A DNA stretch of 64,000 nt from PALSA-1003 sp963791945 (GCA_963791945.1 CAWBUD010000002.1:930001-994000); one strand, 5' to 3'. Shown: positions 8,889-16,645, counted from the stretch's first letter. The notes: generated from the sequence alone by a model not told the origin. Made by a program: numbers and translations.

Positions 8889-9455
8889 ATGCTCGATACC
8901 GTCGTGCTGCAGCGGCTTCTGTCGCGCGTTGCGCTTGGCGACCGCAAGGCGTTTCGCGCTTTGTACGACGCGACCTCACCGTCTTTATTCGGCGTCGCCA
9001 TTCGTATGTTGAACCGGCGCGACCGTGCGGAAGAGGTGATCCAAGATGCCTTCGTGAACGTCTGGCAGCGCGCAGCTAGCTATTCGGTTGCGGCGAGCCA
9101 GCCTATGACCTGGCTCACCGCGATCGTACGCAACCGGGCGCTCGATGTGCTGCGCAGCGAAAGTGCTCGTCCGGCCGAGCCGCTGCATGACGTAGAGGAC
9201 GGGGAGGTCCATGAGCCGGCCGATGAACGACCCGACCCGCTCGGTCTGCTGGAGCGAGCGGTGGACGAAGTCCGCATCCGTGACTGCCTTGGCGATATCC
9301 AAGGGCCGCAGCGGCAGTGCCTCGCGCTCGCGTACTACCATGGCCTCTCGCATTCCGAAGTGGCGGCGCGGCTCGCTGCCCCGATCGGAAGCGTGAAGGT
9401 CTGGATCCGACGCGGACTCGATCGCCTGAAGCGCTGCCTCGATCGATCGCAATGA
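8889..9455 (+). CDS. ECF sigma factor (SigK-like) paired with an RskA anti-sigma
   Basis: 188 residues from the ATG at 8889, chosen because homology-like sequence begins at LQRLLSRVALGDRKAFRALY; an open frame upstream to 8526 is not sigma-like. Region 2 shows EEVIQDAFVNVWQRAASY and PMTWLTAIVRNRALDVLR. Region 4 shows GPQRQCLALAYYHGLSHSEV and PIGSVKVWIRRGLDRLK. The stop codon overlaps the ATG of the anti-sigma gene (ATGA), indicating translational coupling. Family knowledge: such factors are held at the membrane by RskA-type partners and released by regulated proteolysis. Confidence 0.93.
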   Translation: MLDTVVLQRLLSRVALGDRKAFRALYDATSPSLFGVAIRMLNRRDRAEEVIQDAFVNVWQRAASYSVAASQPMTWLTAIVRNRALDVLRSESARPAEPLHDVEDGEVHEPADERPDPLGLLERAVDEVRIRDCLGDIQGPQRQCLALAYYHGLSHSEVAARLAAPIGSVKVWIRRGLDRLKRCLDRSQ

Positions 9456-10168
9456 ACTACGACGATCCGCAGCTGCTCGACCGCCTTGCCGCCGAATATG
9501 TCTTAGGCTCGCTGTCGTCGCGCGCGTGTCGGCGTCTCGAGCGTCTGCGCCAGCGCCTGCCCGCAGCCGGAAGGGCGGTGCTGGATTGGGAAAGGCGCCT
9601 CATGCCGCTGTCCGGTTCGGTGCCGCCCGAGCAACCCCCTGCGCGCGTGTGGCACGCGATCGACGAGCGGACCGGCGGCGGCGCGCGTCGAGCGTCCGCC
9701 GGCTCGTGGAGGTGGCTGCGCCCCGCGATAGGCTTTGCGCTTGGTGCTCTGGCGACGCTCGGCGTCGTCAGACTGTTCCCGGATGCGATGCCTGTCGAGG
9801 CGATCGTACAGGAGCGCGGCACGTTGCCACAGAGCTATGTCGGGGTTCTGACGGATGCACAGAACAACGCGGTGCTGCTCGCCAGTTCGACGCGCTACGG
9901 ACGCATCCTCTCGCTCAAGCGGCTGCCACCCCTGGAGGTAGCGTCCGGGCGCTTGGCCGTGTTGTGGGCGCTGCCTCGCAACGGTGCGCCCTTCGTGGTG
10001 GGCGTCGTGCCTAATGCGGAAAAGGCGACGCTCACGCTCGCGGACACATCCGAGAAGCTGTTCTTCAACGTGCCGCGACTGGCGGTGTCGTTCGAGGCCA
10101 GTATGCCTGCACCTGGCGCGACGCCGTCGCCATTCGTTCTGACGGGACACTGCGCCAAGCTCTGGTAG
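9452..10168 (+). CDS. RskA-type anti-sigma factor
   Basis: 238 residues, coupled to the preceding sigma gene by a 4-base overlap. The N-terminal ~80 residues (LLDRLAAEYVLGSLSSRACR) form the helical sigma-binding region, with the conserved LAAEYVLG motif. One transmembrane segment lies at about residues 90-112 (AIGFALGALATLGVVRLFP). The periplasmic remainder is the anti-sigma-K (PF10099-like) beta domain, with LPPLEVASGRLAVLWALPRN and GAPFVVGVV. It should sequester the 8889 sigma at the inner membrane. A hairpin-containing repeat lies just beyond the stop. Confidence 0.88.
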   Translation: MNYDDPQLLDRLAAEYVLGSLSSRACRRLERLRQRLPAAGRAVLDWERRLMPLSGSVPPEQPPARVWHAIDERTGGGARRASAGSWRWLRPAIGFALGALATLGVVRLFPDAMPVEAIVQERGTLPQSYVGVLTDAQNNAVLLASSTRYGRILSLKRLPPLEVASGRLAVLWALPRNGAPFVVGVVPNAEKATLTLADTSEKLFFNVPRLAVSFEASMPAPGATPSPFVLTGHCAKLW

Positions 10169-10176
10169 CTCCGTTT

Positions 10177-10217
10177 CCCGGCGGCCCACCGTCTCCGTTT
10201 GCCGCCTGCGGCCGTAT
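10177..10217 (+). repeat. 41-bp repeat, copy 1 (hairpin-forming)
   Basis: This 41-bp stretch matches 11901-11941 at 36 of 41 positions. Each copy holds GGCGGC and GCCGCC arms that can pair across a 14-base loop. Copy 1 starts 9 bp after the anti-sigma stop codon and could act as a transcription terminator, although no T-run follows. The two copies bracket the ABM gene and the IS630 element. Confidence 0.7.
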
Positions 10218-10265
10218 GAACAGCACGGCAACACCTCTCAGCGTCAAAACGGCGGAGTAATAATG

Positions 10266-10568
10266 TCAGACCGGACGCGACAACACCAACTCATAGTGCT
10301 CAATGGTGGGAAATGGATCATAGAAATGATGGAGCAAGCGTTTCCAATCCTGATACTCGGGAGAGCCACGAAACCCGATCGTATGTGCCTCGAGCGATTC
10401 CCAGTTCACCAAGAGAATGTAGCGATTGGACACCTCGGTGCAGCGCTGCAATTGATGCCTAATGTAGCCGGACATCGCAGAAATAATTGCCGACGCCTGC
10501 TCGAATGCTGTCTCAAACTGTCCTTCCGCGCCGATGCGCACGTTCAGGATTGCGACCTCCAGAATCAC
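10266..10568 (-). CDS. antibiotic biosynthesis monooxygenase (ABM) domain protein
   Basis: 100 residues with the ferredoxin-like ABM pattern: ILEVAILNVRIGAEGQFETA, HQLQRCTEVSNRYILLVNWE, EAHTIGFRGSPEYQDWKRLL. ABM proteins act as small cofactor-independent oxygenases or heme/quinol-handling enzymes; the substrate is unknown here. The GTG start at 10568 has AAGGAGG 5 bp upstream. An IS630 element begins 25 bp upstream of the start, between the ribosome site and a probable ECF promoter at 11821-11845. Native control is therefore probably lost or replaced by read-through from the transposase. Confidence 0.88.
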   Translation of the reverse strand: MILEVAILNVRIGAEGQFETAFEQASAIISAMSGYIRHQLQRCTEVSNRYILLVNWESLEAHTIGFRGSPEYQDWKRLLHHFYDPFPTIEHYELVLSRPV

Positions 10569-10593
10569 CGATGCCTCCTTTCGCTACCGATAG

Positions 10594-11703
10594 CTAGTGT
10601 GCCGTTCCGCTGATTCGTGCACAAAGTCTTTCGAGCTTGGCGACGATCGAATCGGCGGTCGCGGTCCAGATGAAGGGTTTGCAATTGACGTTGTGATGGA
10701 CCACGAAGTGATCGATGTGCTGAATCAGTTCGCGCACCGAGCGGAACGAGCCGCGGCGGATCGCGCGTTGGGTAATGAGCGCGAAGAAGCGTTCGACCAG
10801 GTTGAGCCACGAACTGTAGGTTGGCACGAAGTGCAGATGCCAGCGCGGACGTGCCGCCAGCCAAGCCTTGACCTTGGCATGCTTGTGCGTGCGGTAATTG
10901 TCCACGATCAGGTGAACGTCCAGATCGGGTGGCACCGCGGCTTCGATCGCGCGCAAGAAGCCGAGGAATTCCTGGTGCCGGTGTCGCGGCTTGCATTCGG
11001 CCAACACTTGTCCGGTCAGCACGTCGAGGGCGGCGAACAGGGTGGTGGTGCCGTGCCGCTTGTAGTCGTGGGTGACGCCCTCGACGTAACCAAAGCCCAT
11101 CGGCAGCAACGGCTGCGTGCGCTCCAGGGCTTGCACCTGGCTCTTCTCATCGACACACAGCACCAGAGCCTTATCCGGCGGATTCAGATACAGGCCCACC
11201 ACATCGCGCAGCTTCTCAAGGAAGAACGGATCGGTGGACAGCTTGAAGCTCTCGCTGCGGTGCGGCTGCAAGCCGAACAGCTTGATGTAGCGGTGCACGC
11301 TGGTGCCCGAGATTCCGGTCTCGGCGGCCAGCGAGCGAATGCTCCAGTGCGTCGCTCCGTCGGTTGGCTTGCTGTGCAGGGTGGTTTGGATCAACTCGGC
11401 CACCCGCTCGTCGTCGATCGAACGTGGCTTACCCGGCCGCAATTCGTCGTACAGCCCATTGATCCGCCGCTCGACGAAACGGCGGCGCCACTTGCCAATC
11501 GTCGCGTGGGTATAGCCCAGGCGCGCAGCGATACTGCTGTTCGGCTCCCCACTCGCGCTCGCCAATACGATCTGCGCGCGCGCACGCAACGCCGCCGGAA
11601 TCGAGCGGGAGCGCACCATCGATTGCAATTGCGCAAGTTCAACGGAGTCCAATACCAGATCAGCTTTCGGACGTCCCATCGGCATGGCGGTATCTCCACT
11701 CAT
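10594..11703 (-). CDS. IS630 family transposase
   Basis: 369 residues. The N-terminal part holds two helix-turn-helix regions (ALRARAQIVLASASGEPNSS, IAARLGYTHATIGKWRRRFV) and a second one around GATHWSIRSLAAETGISGTS. The catalytic DDE core shows ALVLCVDEKSQVQALERTQP (first Asp), DVHLIVDNYRTHKHAKVKAW (second Asp) and HFVPTYSSWLNLVERFF (third acidic residue, Glu). This is the IS630/Tc1-mariner arrangement at usual length, with no frameshift. Confidence 0.95.
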   Translation of the reverse strand: MSGDTAMPMGRPKADLVLDSVELAQLQSMVRSRSIPAALRARAQIVLASASGEPNSSIAARLGYTHATIGKWRRRFVERRINGLYDELRPGKPRSIDDERVAELIQTTLHSKPTDGATHWSIRSLAAETGISGTSVHRYIKLFGLQPHRSESFKLSTDPFFLEKLRDVVGLYLNPPDKALVLCVDEKSQVQALERTQPLLPMGFGYVEGVTHDYKRHGTTTLFAALDVLTGQVLAECKPRHRHQEFLGFLRAIEAAVPPDLDVHLIVDNYRTHKHAKVKAWLAARPRWHLHFVPTYSSWLNLVERFFALITQRAIRRGSFRSVRELIQHIDHFVVHHNVNCKPFIWTATADSIVAKLERLCARISGTAH

Positions 11704-11761
11704 GAAGATACCGAAATCCGATGCAAGACATATGCCAGTTATTAACGGAACAGAACACTAG
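10594..11761 (-). mobile_element. IS630 family insertion sequence, apparently complete
   Basis: The element spans ~1.17 kb. Its ends are imperfect inverted repeats: CTAGTGTGCCGTTCCGCT at the left and CTAGTGTTCTGTTCCGTT read inward from the right. Both ends sit in CTAG, as expected for insertion into a TA dinucleotide. The transposase stop codon lies inside the left repeat. Ends and frame look intact, so it may still be active. Confidence 0.85.
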
Positions 11762-11820
11762 CTCCCCGTTCGACGGCGCACAACGTCAGTGAGTCTAAGA
11801 GCGAGATGTCACAGCGACAT

Positions 11821-11845
11821 TTCGAGGGCGTGGCGTTGTCGTTTC
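11821..11845 (-). promoter_or_regulatory. putative ECF-type promoter reading toward IS630 and the ABM gene
   Basis: On the minus strand GAAAC (11841-11845) and CGAA (11821-11824) are exactly 16 bases apart, the same layout as at 7807 and nearly the same as at 13893. Before the IS630 insertion it would have lain about 85 bp upstream of the ABM gene start. The match is short, so the role is inferred. Confidence 0.45.
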
Positions 11846-11900
11846 AATCGTGTCGCGATTGCGTGGACGGGGGGTGGTTGAAACAAACGCAACAAAATTG

Positions 11901-11941
11901 CCCGGCGGCCCACTGTCTCTCTTTGCCGCCCCCGGCCGTAT
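11901..11941 (+). repeat. 41-bp repeat, copy 2
   Basis: Matches 10177-10217 at 36 of 41 positions and keeps the GGCGGC/GCCGCC arms. Here it lies in the leader of the secreted-protein gene at 12016, directly after GAAACAAACGCAACA (11880-11894). In this setting it would be a leader hairpin, not a terminator of the gene before. Confidence 0.7.
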
Positions 11942-12015
11942 ATCGGGTCAGAAAGCGAATCGCGCTTTCTCGACGATCGTATCGTTGAACCGCTCACTTT
12001 CAATTGGAGAACATC

Positions 12016-12522
12016 ATGCAAACGTGGTTACGCAAGTCGTTGGTCTTTACCGCGCTGGCCCTCGGCGCTGCTCAATTCGCTCATGCGGAGCCCGCCGACC
12101 TCGCTCGCTGGCAGTCGGTGATCGGCATCATTCAGGGTAGCAACGTTGTCGGCAGTGGAACGGGTGCCGTCACCGGCGCCCCGGGACCGTGGTCGGCACA
12201 GGGTGGGCACGTCACCGTGGACCTGACGCACGGAAAGATCGAGTTCAGCGTCCGCGGCTTGGTATTCGCCGCCGGGAATAGCATCGGCAATACCGGCACG
12301 GTCACGCAGGTCAGGGGAACGCTGGTTTGCGACACCAACGGGAGCGCGTCCCCCAATTCGATTCTTGTCGAAACGCCGCTCGTCGACCTCGACGAGGAAG
12401 GCGATGCGCACTTCAGCGGCAACGTCTCGATGCCCGTCGTGTGCGCAACGGAGCCGGACATCGCCTTTCTGATCCGCCTCGCCAGCGGCAAGTGGGTCGC
12501 CAACGGCACCGTTCTCCGCTGA
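12016..12522 (+). CDS. small secreted protein of unknown family
   Basis: The ATG at 12016 is preceded by GGAGAA at 12006 and gives 168 residues. A clear signal peptide (QTWLRKSLVFTALALGAAQF, cleavage after AHA) exports it. The mature ~144 residues are beta-strand-like: VIGIIQGSNVVGSGTGAV, GGHVTVDLTHGKIEFSVRGL, TQVRGTLVCDTNGS. They contain two cysteines that could pair in the periplasm. I do not recognise the family. The upstream GAAACAAACGCAACA copy and the neighbouring DUF3455 gene 72 bp downstream suggest co-regulation with the ECF module. Confidence 0.8.
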   Translation: MQTWLRKSLVFTALALGAAQFAHAEPADLARWQSVIGIIQGSNVVGSGTGAVTGAPGPWSAQGGHVTVDLTHGKIEFSVRGLVFAAGNSIGNTGTVTQVRGTLVCDTNGSASPNSILVETPLVDLDEEGDAHFSGNVSMPVVCATEPDIAFLIRLASGKWVANGTVLR

Positions 12523-12593
12523 AGCGAATAGTCCTCTTACAAGCGATCGACGCGGAGGTGGCGACATCTCCGGGTCGATCAAAGGAGAAACCC

Positions 12594-13187
12594 ATGCATC
12601 GCAAATTTCTCGCTATACCGCTCACCATCGCCGTCTCGGCGTGTGCCCAAGTGCCGAACTTGACTCCAGCGGTGCAAGTGCCCGACGAGATCAAGGGCAC
12701 CGCGAACGAATCGCTGGCCATGATCGTTGCCGCGAAAGGCGTACAGATCTACGAGTGCCGTGCGAGCAAGGATGCCGGAGCCGCGGACTGGGTATTCGTC
12801 GCTCCGGAGGCTGACCTGTTCGACAAGAGTGGCAAGAAGGTTGGCAGCCACTATGCCGGCCCGCGTTGGGAATCCTCCGATGGCAGCACGATCGCGGGCG
12901 CTCTGAAGGAACGGATCGACGTCCCCCAAGCCGATGCCATTCCCTGGTTGCTGCTCACAGCCAAGTCGGTCGGGCCTGACGGTTCGTTCAGCAAAGTCAC
13001 GAGTGTCCAACGTGTGAACACAGTCGGCGGCGCCGCACCGAAGACCGGTTGCTCGCCCGCCTCTGTCGGGCAGGTCGCGCGCGTCCCCTATACCGCGGAC
13101 TACTATTTCCTCGCTGCGAGCGCTCACTCGGCGTCGCCGAATGCGGCGCGGGTGTACGTTCCCAAGGGGTCGGCGTATGCCTACTGA
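12594..13187 (+). CDS. DUF3455 family lipoprotein
   Basis: The ATG at 12594 follows AAAGGAG at the usual distance; the longer open frame upstream lies over the preceding gene and is discarded. The 197-residue product has a short signal sequence ending in VSAC, so lipidation at Cys17 is likely. The rest fits DUF3455: GVQIYECRASKDAGAADWVF, EADLFDKSGKKVGSHYAGP, then VQRVNTVGG and VPYTADYYF near the end. The role of DUF3455 is unknown; these proteins are envelope-localised and often sit near ECF sigma/anti-sigma pairs. Probably one operon with 12016. Confidence 0.88.
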   Translation: MHRKFLAIPLTIAVSACAQVPNLTPAVQVPDEIKGTANESLAMIVAAKGVQIYECRASKDAGAADWVFVAPEADLFDKSGKKVGSHYAGPRWESSDGSTIAGALKERIDVPQADAIPWLLLTAKSVGPDGSFSKVTSVQRVNTVGGAAPKTGCSPASVGQVARVPYTADYYFLAASAHSASPNAARVYVPKGSAYAY

Positions 13188-14027
13188 GGCGCGGTGTGGG
13201 GGAGTGAGGCAGGTTAGCGCGCGCCCAGTCCATCGAGCGACAAGAGTCTTCCTGAGCGAGTCCGAGAGATTGACGCCTCTGGGGCTATCCGCGGTAGAAG
13301 CTCTAATTCCAACGGCGAGAAGTGGCGATCTACATTTCCATCGTCGTCCAATCACCCGAGCGCCCGAGCGGCCAACTATAAAGAGTGGCGATGCCTGGGC
13401 CTTACGTTGGCAGCGACTGATCGTCGAGGTGCTTGTTGTCGCCGCGACGTTCGCGTTGGCATTCGCGGCCACAGACACATCGGGGCATGGTCCCTTGCTG
13501 TCGGTCGCCGGTGCGCTCGTTGGCGCCGGCTTGATCTTCGAGCCGAAGGTCACGGTGCCGCGCGGGCTGCTGACATCGGCCCGCAGTTGTTGCAACCACT
13601 ACTCGCTCACGCCTAAGAAGACCGGACGTTCGCGAACTTCTCTGACCGGCCACTTCCTGCCATTCCAGAACCACCCGGAAATCTGCGGAACGTGGTCATT
13701 CGAACTCGCGGCGAACTAGCCCAACGCGGGCGCGTATCGTTCGACTTCCGTTCAGCTGCGGTCGTTTGAGCACCAGGAGCAACGAGCTGCGGAATCGCGA
13801 TCCCAAACACGCTGCGCGGTGTCAAAATTGGTCACGAGTTCTTACATGCCTCCGTCCGCATTACTTGCACGCCGGTTGCGAACGAAACAAACGAAACAGA
13901 ATTGGGCACCCGGTGAAGTTCTCATGACGCGCTTGCGCAATAGACTGCACTGCGATCCCGGCTTCACGGGAGATTCAAGTGTCGGTCTTACAACCAACCT
14001 GCGCATAAGGCGCAAAAGGAAAACTGC
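13188..14027 (+). other. long intergenic stretch with a promoter-like motif near its end
   Basis: About 840 bases with no gene I can support. A 192-codon frame (13141-13719) overlaps the DUF3455 end and has an unnatural start. It does contain one hydrophobic run (LIVEVLVVAATFALAFAA), so a small lost membrane protein is possible. The useful signal is at 13884-13917, listed separately. The stretch from 13620 to 13840 looks like unselected sequence. Confidence 0.55.
13893..13917 (+). promoter_or_regulatory. putative ECF-type promoter, GAAAC-N16-TGAA
   Basis: GAAAC at 13893-13897 and TGAA at 13914-13917 are 16 bases apart, within the longer repeat GAAACAAACGAAACA (13884-13898) shared with 7798. 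The distance to the downstream gene start (about 111 bp to 14028) is like that at the sigma gene (118 bp). Supports one regulon. Confidence 0.5.
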
Positions 14028-14738
14028 ATCAAGAACTTCACCGCACCGGATAGACACCCTAGGCGTCGCATTCTGCCGATCGCGTGCGCGACCGCTCTCG
14101 CTGCCGCCTTGACCGTGTCGCTGCCGCATCCGGCGCACGCCGCCGCCAAGATCATCGTCCCCGACAACCTGCCACCGAGCCTCGTTGTGGATGCGCCGAA
14201 CCACCCATTCCTCCTAGGCAAGGCCAAGGGCACCCAGAACTACACCTGCACGATACGCGTCGATGCCGCAGGTAATCCTATCCTCGATGCCGCAGGTAAC
14301 CCTACGTTTGCCTGGAGACTCTTCACCCCGGAGGCTACGCTATTCAGTGACGATCCCACCGATCCCAAGCAGATCATTACCCATTTCTTCAGCCCCAATC
14401 CGGATCAGTTAAACACCGACCCGTTTACGGATTTTCACCCGATTCGCGCCACATGGCAGTCGTCGCAGGACACGAGCTCCGTCTGGGCCACGACACTTGT
14501 CGCGGGTGATGCCGTTACCGTCACTCAAACAGCCGTTGCCTGGCTGAAGCTCACAGCAGTCGGAACGCGAGATGGCCCCACCGGTGGCGACGTGTTGGCG
14601 AAGACCTCATTCGTCCAGCGCGTGAATACCGTTGGAGGGGTCCCACCGCCGGCGGACACCTGTGACTCGCTGCAAGAGATCGGCAGACAGGCGTTCGTGG
14701 ATTACACGGCCGACTACATCTTCTACACGGACCAGTAA
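14028..14738 (+). CDS. second DUF3455 family secreted protein, apparent ATC start
   Basis: Family features are clear: GTQNYTCTIRVDAAG, FAWRLFTPEATLFSDD, SFVQRVNTVGGVPPP, FVDYTADYIFYTD. A good signal peptide (RRRILPIACATALAAALTVS, ending PAHA) is encoded from about 14064. No ATG, GTG or TTG exists between the in-frame stop at 13941 and the TTG at 14109, which falls inside the signal peptide. The best start by position is ATC at 14028, 7 bp after AAGGAAA, giving KNFTAPDRHPRRR. Either a rare ATC start is used or an ATG has mutated. A perfect-phase 24-bp tandem duplication (14262-14309) repeats DAAGNPIL/DAAGNPT. Confidence 0.8.
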   Translation: MKNFTAPDRHPRRRILPIACATALAAALTVSLPHPAHAAAKIIVPDNLPPSLVVDAPNHPFLLGKAKGTQNYTCTIRVDAAGNPILDAAGNPTFAWRLFTPEATLFSDDPTDPKQIITHFFSPNPDQLNTDPFTDFHPIRATWQSSQDTSSVWATTLVAGDAVTVTQTAVAWLKLTAVGTRDGPTGGDVLAKTSFVQRVNTVGGVPPPADTCDSLQEIGRQAFVDYTADYIFYTDQ

Positions 14739-14785
14739 GCAGCGCGCGACGGCGGACTAATCTCTGTTCAAGGCTTGTGGAAGAA

Positions 14786-14806
14786 CCGGACGGCGCGACC
14801 GTCCGG
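14786..14806 (+). terminator. possible transcription terminator hairpin
   Basis: CCGGACGG and CCGTCCGG pair perfectly over a 5-base loop, 48 bp after the DUF3455 stop codon. The following bases (CTCTCCGTTCTCC) are pyrimidine-rich but lack a true T-run, so efficiency is uncertain. Confidence 0.45.
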
Positions 14807-15129
14807 CTCTCCGTTCTCCGCGAGCAGATTACGCACGCAAGTTTCCTGAGCAGGTGATTAGGACGGGTCGCCGTACTCCGTATCACATTAACGTGAGAGG
14901 AGTCGCCCGCCGCAAAGGAAATCAACCGTGTGCAAACAGTCGTGGGCACGGTCAACCCAAGTGCTGCAGAGCTTCGCGTGGCGCCGCGTCCGATGTTCTT
15001 TCAGTTCCGACCTTATCGGTCTCCCAAAGACCGCTTTCCGCGCGGCCGTAAGTCCGCTACGGGTCGAGTGCTGCGATTCTAATGTCCGCTGTCGGCATCT
15101 CTCGGTGTGACAGCCGCTCCGAATCAGCG

Positions 15130-15150
15130 TTGGGGACTTTTTGGGGACTC
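15130..15150 (+). repeat. GGGGAC-type repeat, left (possible integrase arm site)
   Basis: The segment reads TTGGGGA-CTT-TTTGGGGACTC. It matches 58818-58838 at 17 of 21 positions, and a weaker copy lies at 58889-58906. Such short GGGGAC direct repeats are common beside integrase attachment sites. It lies 102 bp left of the first tRNA 3'-end repeat. Confidence 0.5.
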
Positions 15151-15251
15151 GCTGTGAGAAGCAGTGAAAAACTGTAGAGTATCTGGTGGACGGGCAGTCC
15201 AAAGTCGTTAATGAAAAGAACTGGTTAGAGCTACTTCGCCAGCTACGAACC

Positions 15252-15287
15252 AGGGGGTCGTGGGTTCAAATCCTGCCGGGCGCGCCA
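15252..15287 (+). other. tRNA 3'-end fragment = left attachment-type direct repeat
   Basis: These 36 bases are identical to 58733-58768. They contain a tRNA T-arm (GTGGG-TTCAAAT-CCTGC) and a 3' acceptor strand ending in CGGGCGCGCCA, which would pair with a 5' strand GCGCCCG as in many betaproteobacterial tRNA-Arg genes. The preceding bases have D-arm-like CTGGTTAGAGC, but no complete tRNA folds and the 5' acceptor strand is absent. Identical tRNA 3' ends on both sides of a 43-kb block are the usual footprint of tyrosine-integrase islands. The stretch 14807-15251 otherwise holds no gene. Confidence 0.75.
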
Positions 15288-15307
15288 CGAATTCCCGGTA
15301 GGGTCCG

Positions 15308-16582
15308 TTACCTATGTCTCCGGACCGTACCTAAGACATAGGTGACAACCTCGGGCCGAACGGGTTATCCAGGGGTTGCAGAGTCTTCTGTTCCAGGTCG
15401 ATGTAGCCGAGATCGTACTGCATGAAGCTGACGATCCAGATGCCCTCGTCGACCTCCTTGATTCCCACACGCTGACCGGCGAGGACGCCGGAGAGGTTGA
15501 TCCGTTTGCGATGCATGCAGATGCGGCCGCAGGCGGTGACCACGACATCGCGATCGTGCAAGGGGTAGCTGAGGTCGGGCAAGCCGCGGTAGGGCCTGGG
15601 TGAGGGGGCGTAGCGCTGGGCCGGCGTCTGCATGGCGAGCGCCTCATGCGGCCGCTCGGTGTTGAATTCCTCGACGAAGGCATCGAACCGAGCCTGTTGC
15701 TGGAGGCTGTTCATGCCGGGTGGGCGGGTGGCCTCCTTCTTAAGCGTCAGGTGCATACGCTCGTGACGGCCGTTCTGCTGCGGATGACCCGGCTTGATGC
15801 GCTCGATCGCGATCCCGAGTCGCAGCCACCACACCGACAATTTGGAGAGGTTGAACAAGGCGTTGGGGCTGGCGAAGGGAACGCCGTTGTCGGATCGGAT
15901 GGACGACGGCAAACCGCGCTCGAGGAACAGTTGTTCGAAGGCGGTGATCGCGGTGTCTTCGCGGGTGGACTCAAGCGCTTCGCACAGCAGCAGGAAACGC
16001 GAGGCGTGGTCGGTGACGGTCAGCGGGTAGCAGTACTGACCGTTGCCGAGCTTGAACTCGCCCTTGAAATCGGCGCACCACAGATCGTTGGGCGCCGTGC
16101 CGGCGGAGAGCTCGGTTCCAACGGCCCGTCGACGCGGGCGGCGCAGGCCTTGGACCAATCCATGGCGATGCAACACGGCGTGAATGGTGCTCTTGGCCGG
16201 GATGCGCACGTCCTGGTCGAGCCGGCGAACCAAGAGCTCGCGAATCTTGCGCGCACCCCAATGGGGCTTCTCCCGCTTCAGGCTAACGATCAAGCCCTCG
16301 ATCTGCGGCGGTAGCTGATTGGCATACCGCACGGGTCGTCGACATCGGTCGCTCAACGCCTCGAAGCCACTCTCCTTGTAGCGGTGAAAGATCTTGTAGC
16401 CGGTCTTACGAGAGATCCCGAATTCCCGGCAGGCATCCGTCATTGACTCGCCATCGAGCAGTTTGGCCACGAATCGCAGGCGCTCGTCCATCACCGAACA
16501 CTCCTTCCACGGCATAGACACCTCCCGCTTGAAGGCGGAAAGTGTTACCTATGTGTCCGGTACGTCGTGTCACCTATGTCTC
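15308..16582 (-). mobile_element. IS481-type insertion sequence
   Basis: The element carries one transposase gene. Its ends contain the typical repeated motif: TTACCTATGTCTCCGGAC and AGACATAGGTGACA at the left (15309-15349), and TTACCTATGTGTCCGG plus TGTCACCTATGTCT at the right (16549-16582). Because each end holds two copies of the motif in opposite orientation, the outer boundaries are approximate. It sits between the tRNA-end repeat and the integrase remnant, so it inserted into the island edge after integration. Confidence 0.75.
15331..16515 (-). CDS. IS481-type transposase (rve integrase core)
   Basis: 394 residues from the ATG at 16515 (PWKECSVMDERLRFVAKLLD), which has GGGAGG 5 bp upstream; a GTG two codons earlier is less likely. 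An N-terminal helix-turn-helix (SMTDACREFGISRKTGYKIF) is followed by the DDE core. The core shows NDLWCADFKGEFKLGNGQYC (first Asp), SSIRSDNGVPFASP (second Asp) and PQQNGRHERMHLTLKKE (Glu). Its length and motif spacing match IS481 relatives, and the frame is intact. Confidence 0.93.
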   Translation of the reverse strand: MPWKECSVMDERLRFVAKLLDGESMTDACREFGISRKTGYKIFHRYKESGFEALSDRCRRPVRYANQLPPQIEGLIVSLKREKPHWGARKIRELLVRRLDQDVRIPAKSTIHAVLHRHGLVQGLRRPRRRAVGTELSAGTAPNDLWCADFKGEFKLGNGQYCYPLTVTDHASRFLLLCEALESTREDTAITAFEQLFLERGLPSSIRSDNGVPFASPNALFNLSKLSVWWLRLGIAIERIKPGHPQQNGRHERMHLTLKKEATRPPGMNSLQQQARFDAFVEEFNTERPHEALAMQTPAQRYAPSPRPYRGLPDLSYPLHDRDVVVTACGRICMHRKRINLSGVLAGQRVGIKEVDEGIWIVSFMQYDLGYIDLEQKTLQPLDNPFGPRLSPMS

Positions 16583-16645
16583 GGGCCGCTCACCCGTTAG
16601 TGCTCAGGAGGTTGCGACGCTTCCGCCGCACCCTCCTTACTTTTT

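Noticed and set aside
8671..9012. 113-codon frame with a strong AGAGGAG site
   Set aside because: Runs out of phase into the sigma gene and turns Arg/Ser/Cys-rich; kept only as a remark on the interval 8490-8888.
13141..13719. 192-codon frame after the first DUF3455 gene
   Set aside because: Begins inside the previous gene, has no ribosome site and only one hydrophobic run; no recognisable family.
15221..15287. complete tRNA gene at the left repeat
   Set aside because: The T-arm and acceptor end are good, but the 5' acceptor strand is missing and no anticodon arm with a proper loop folds.
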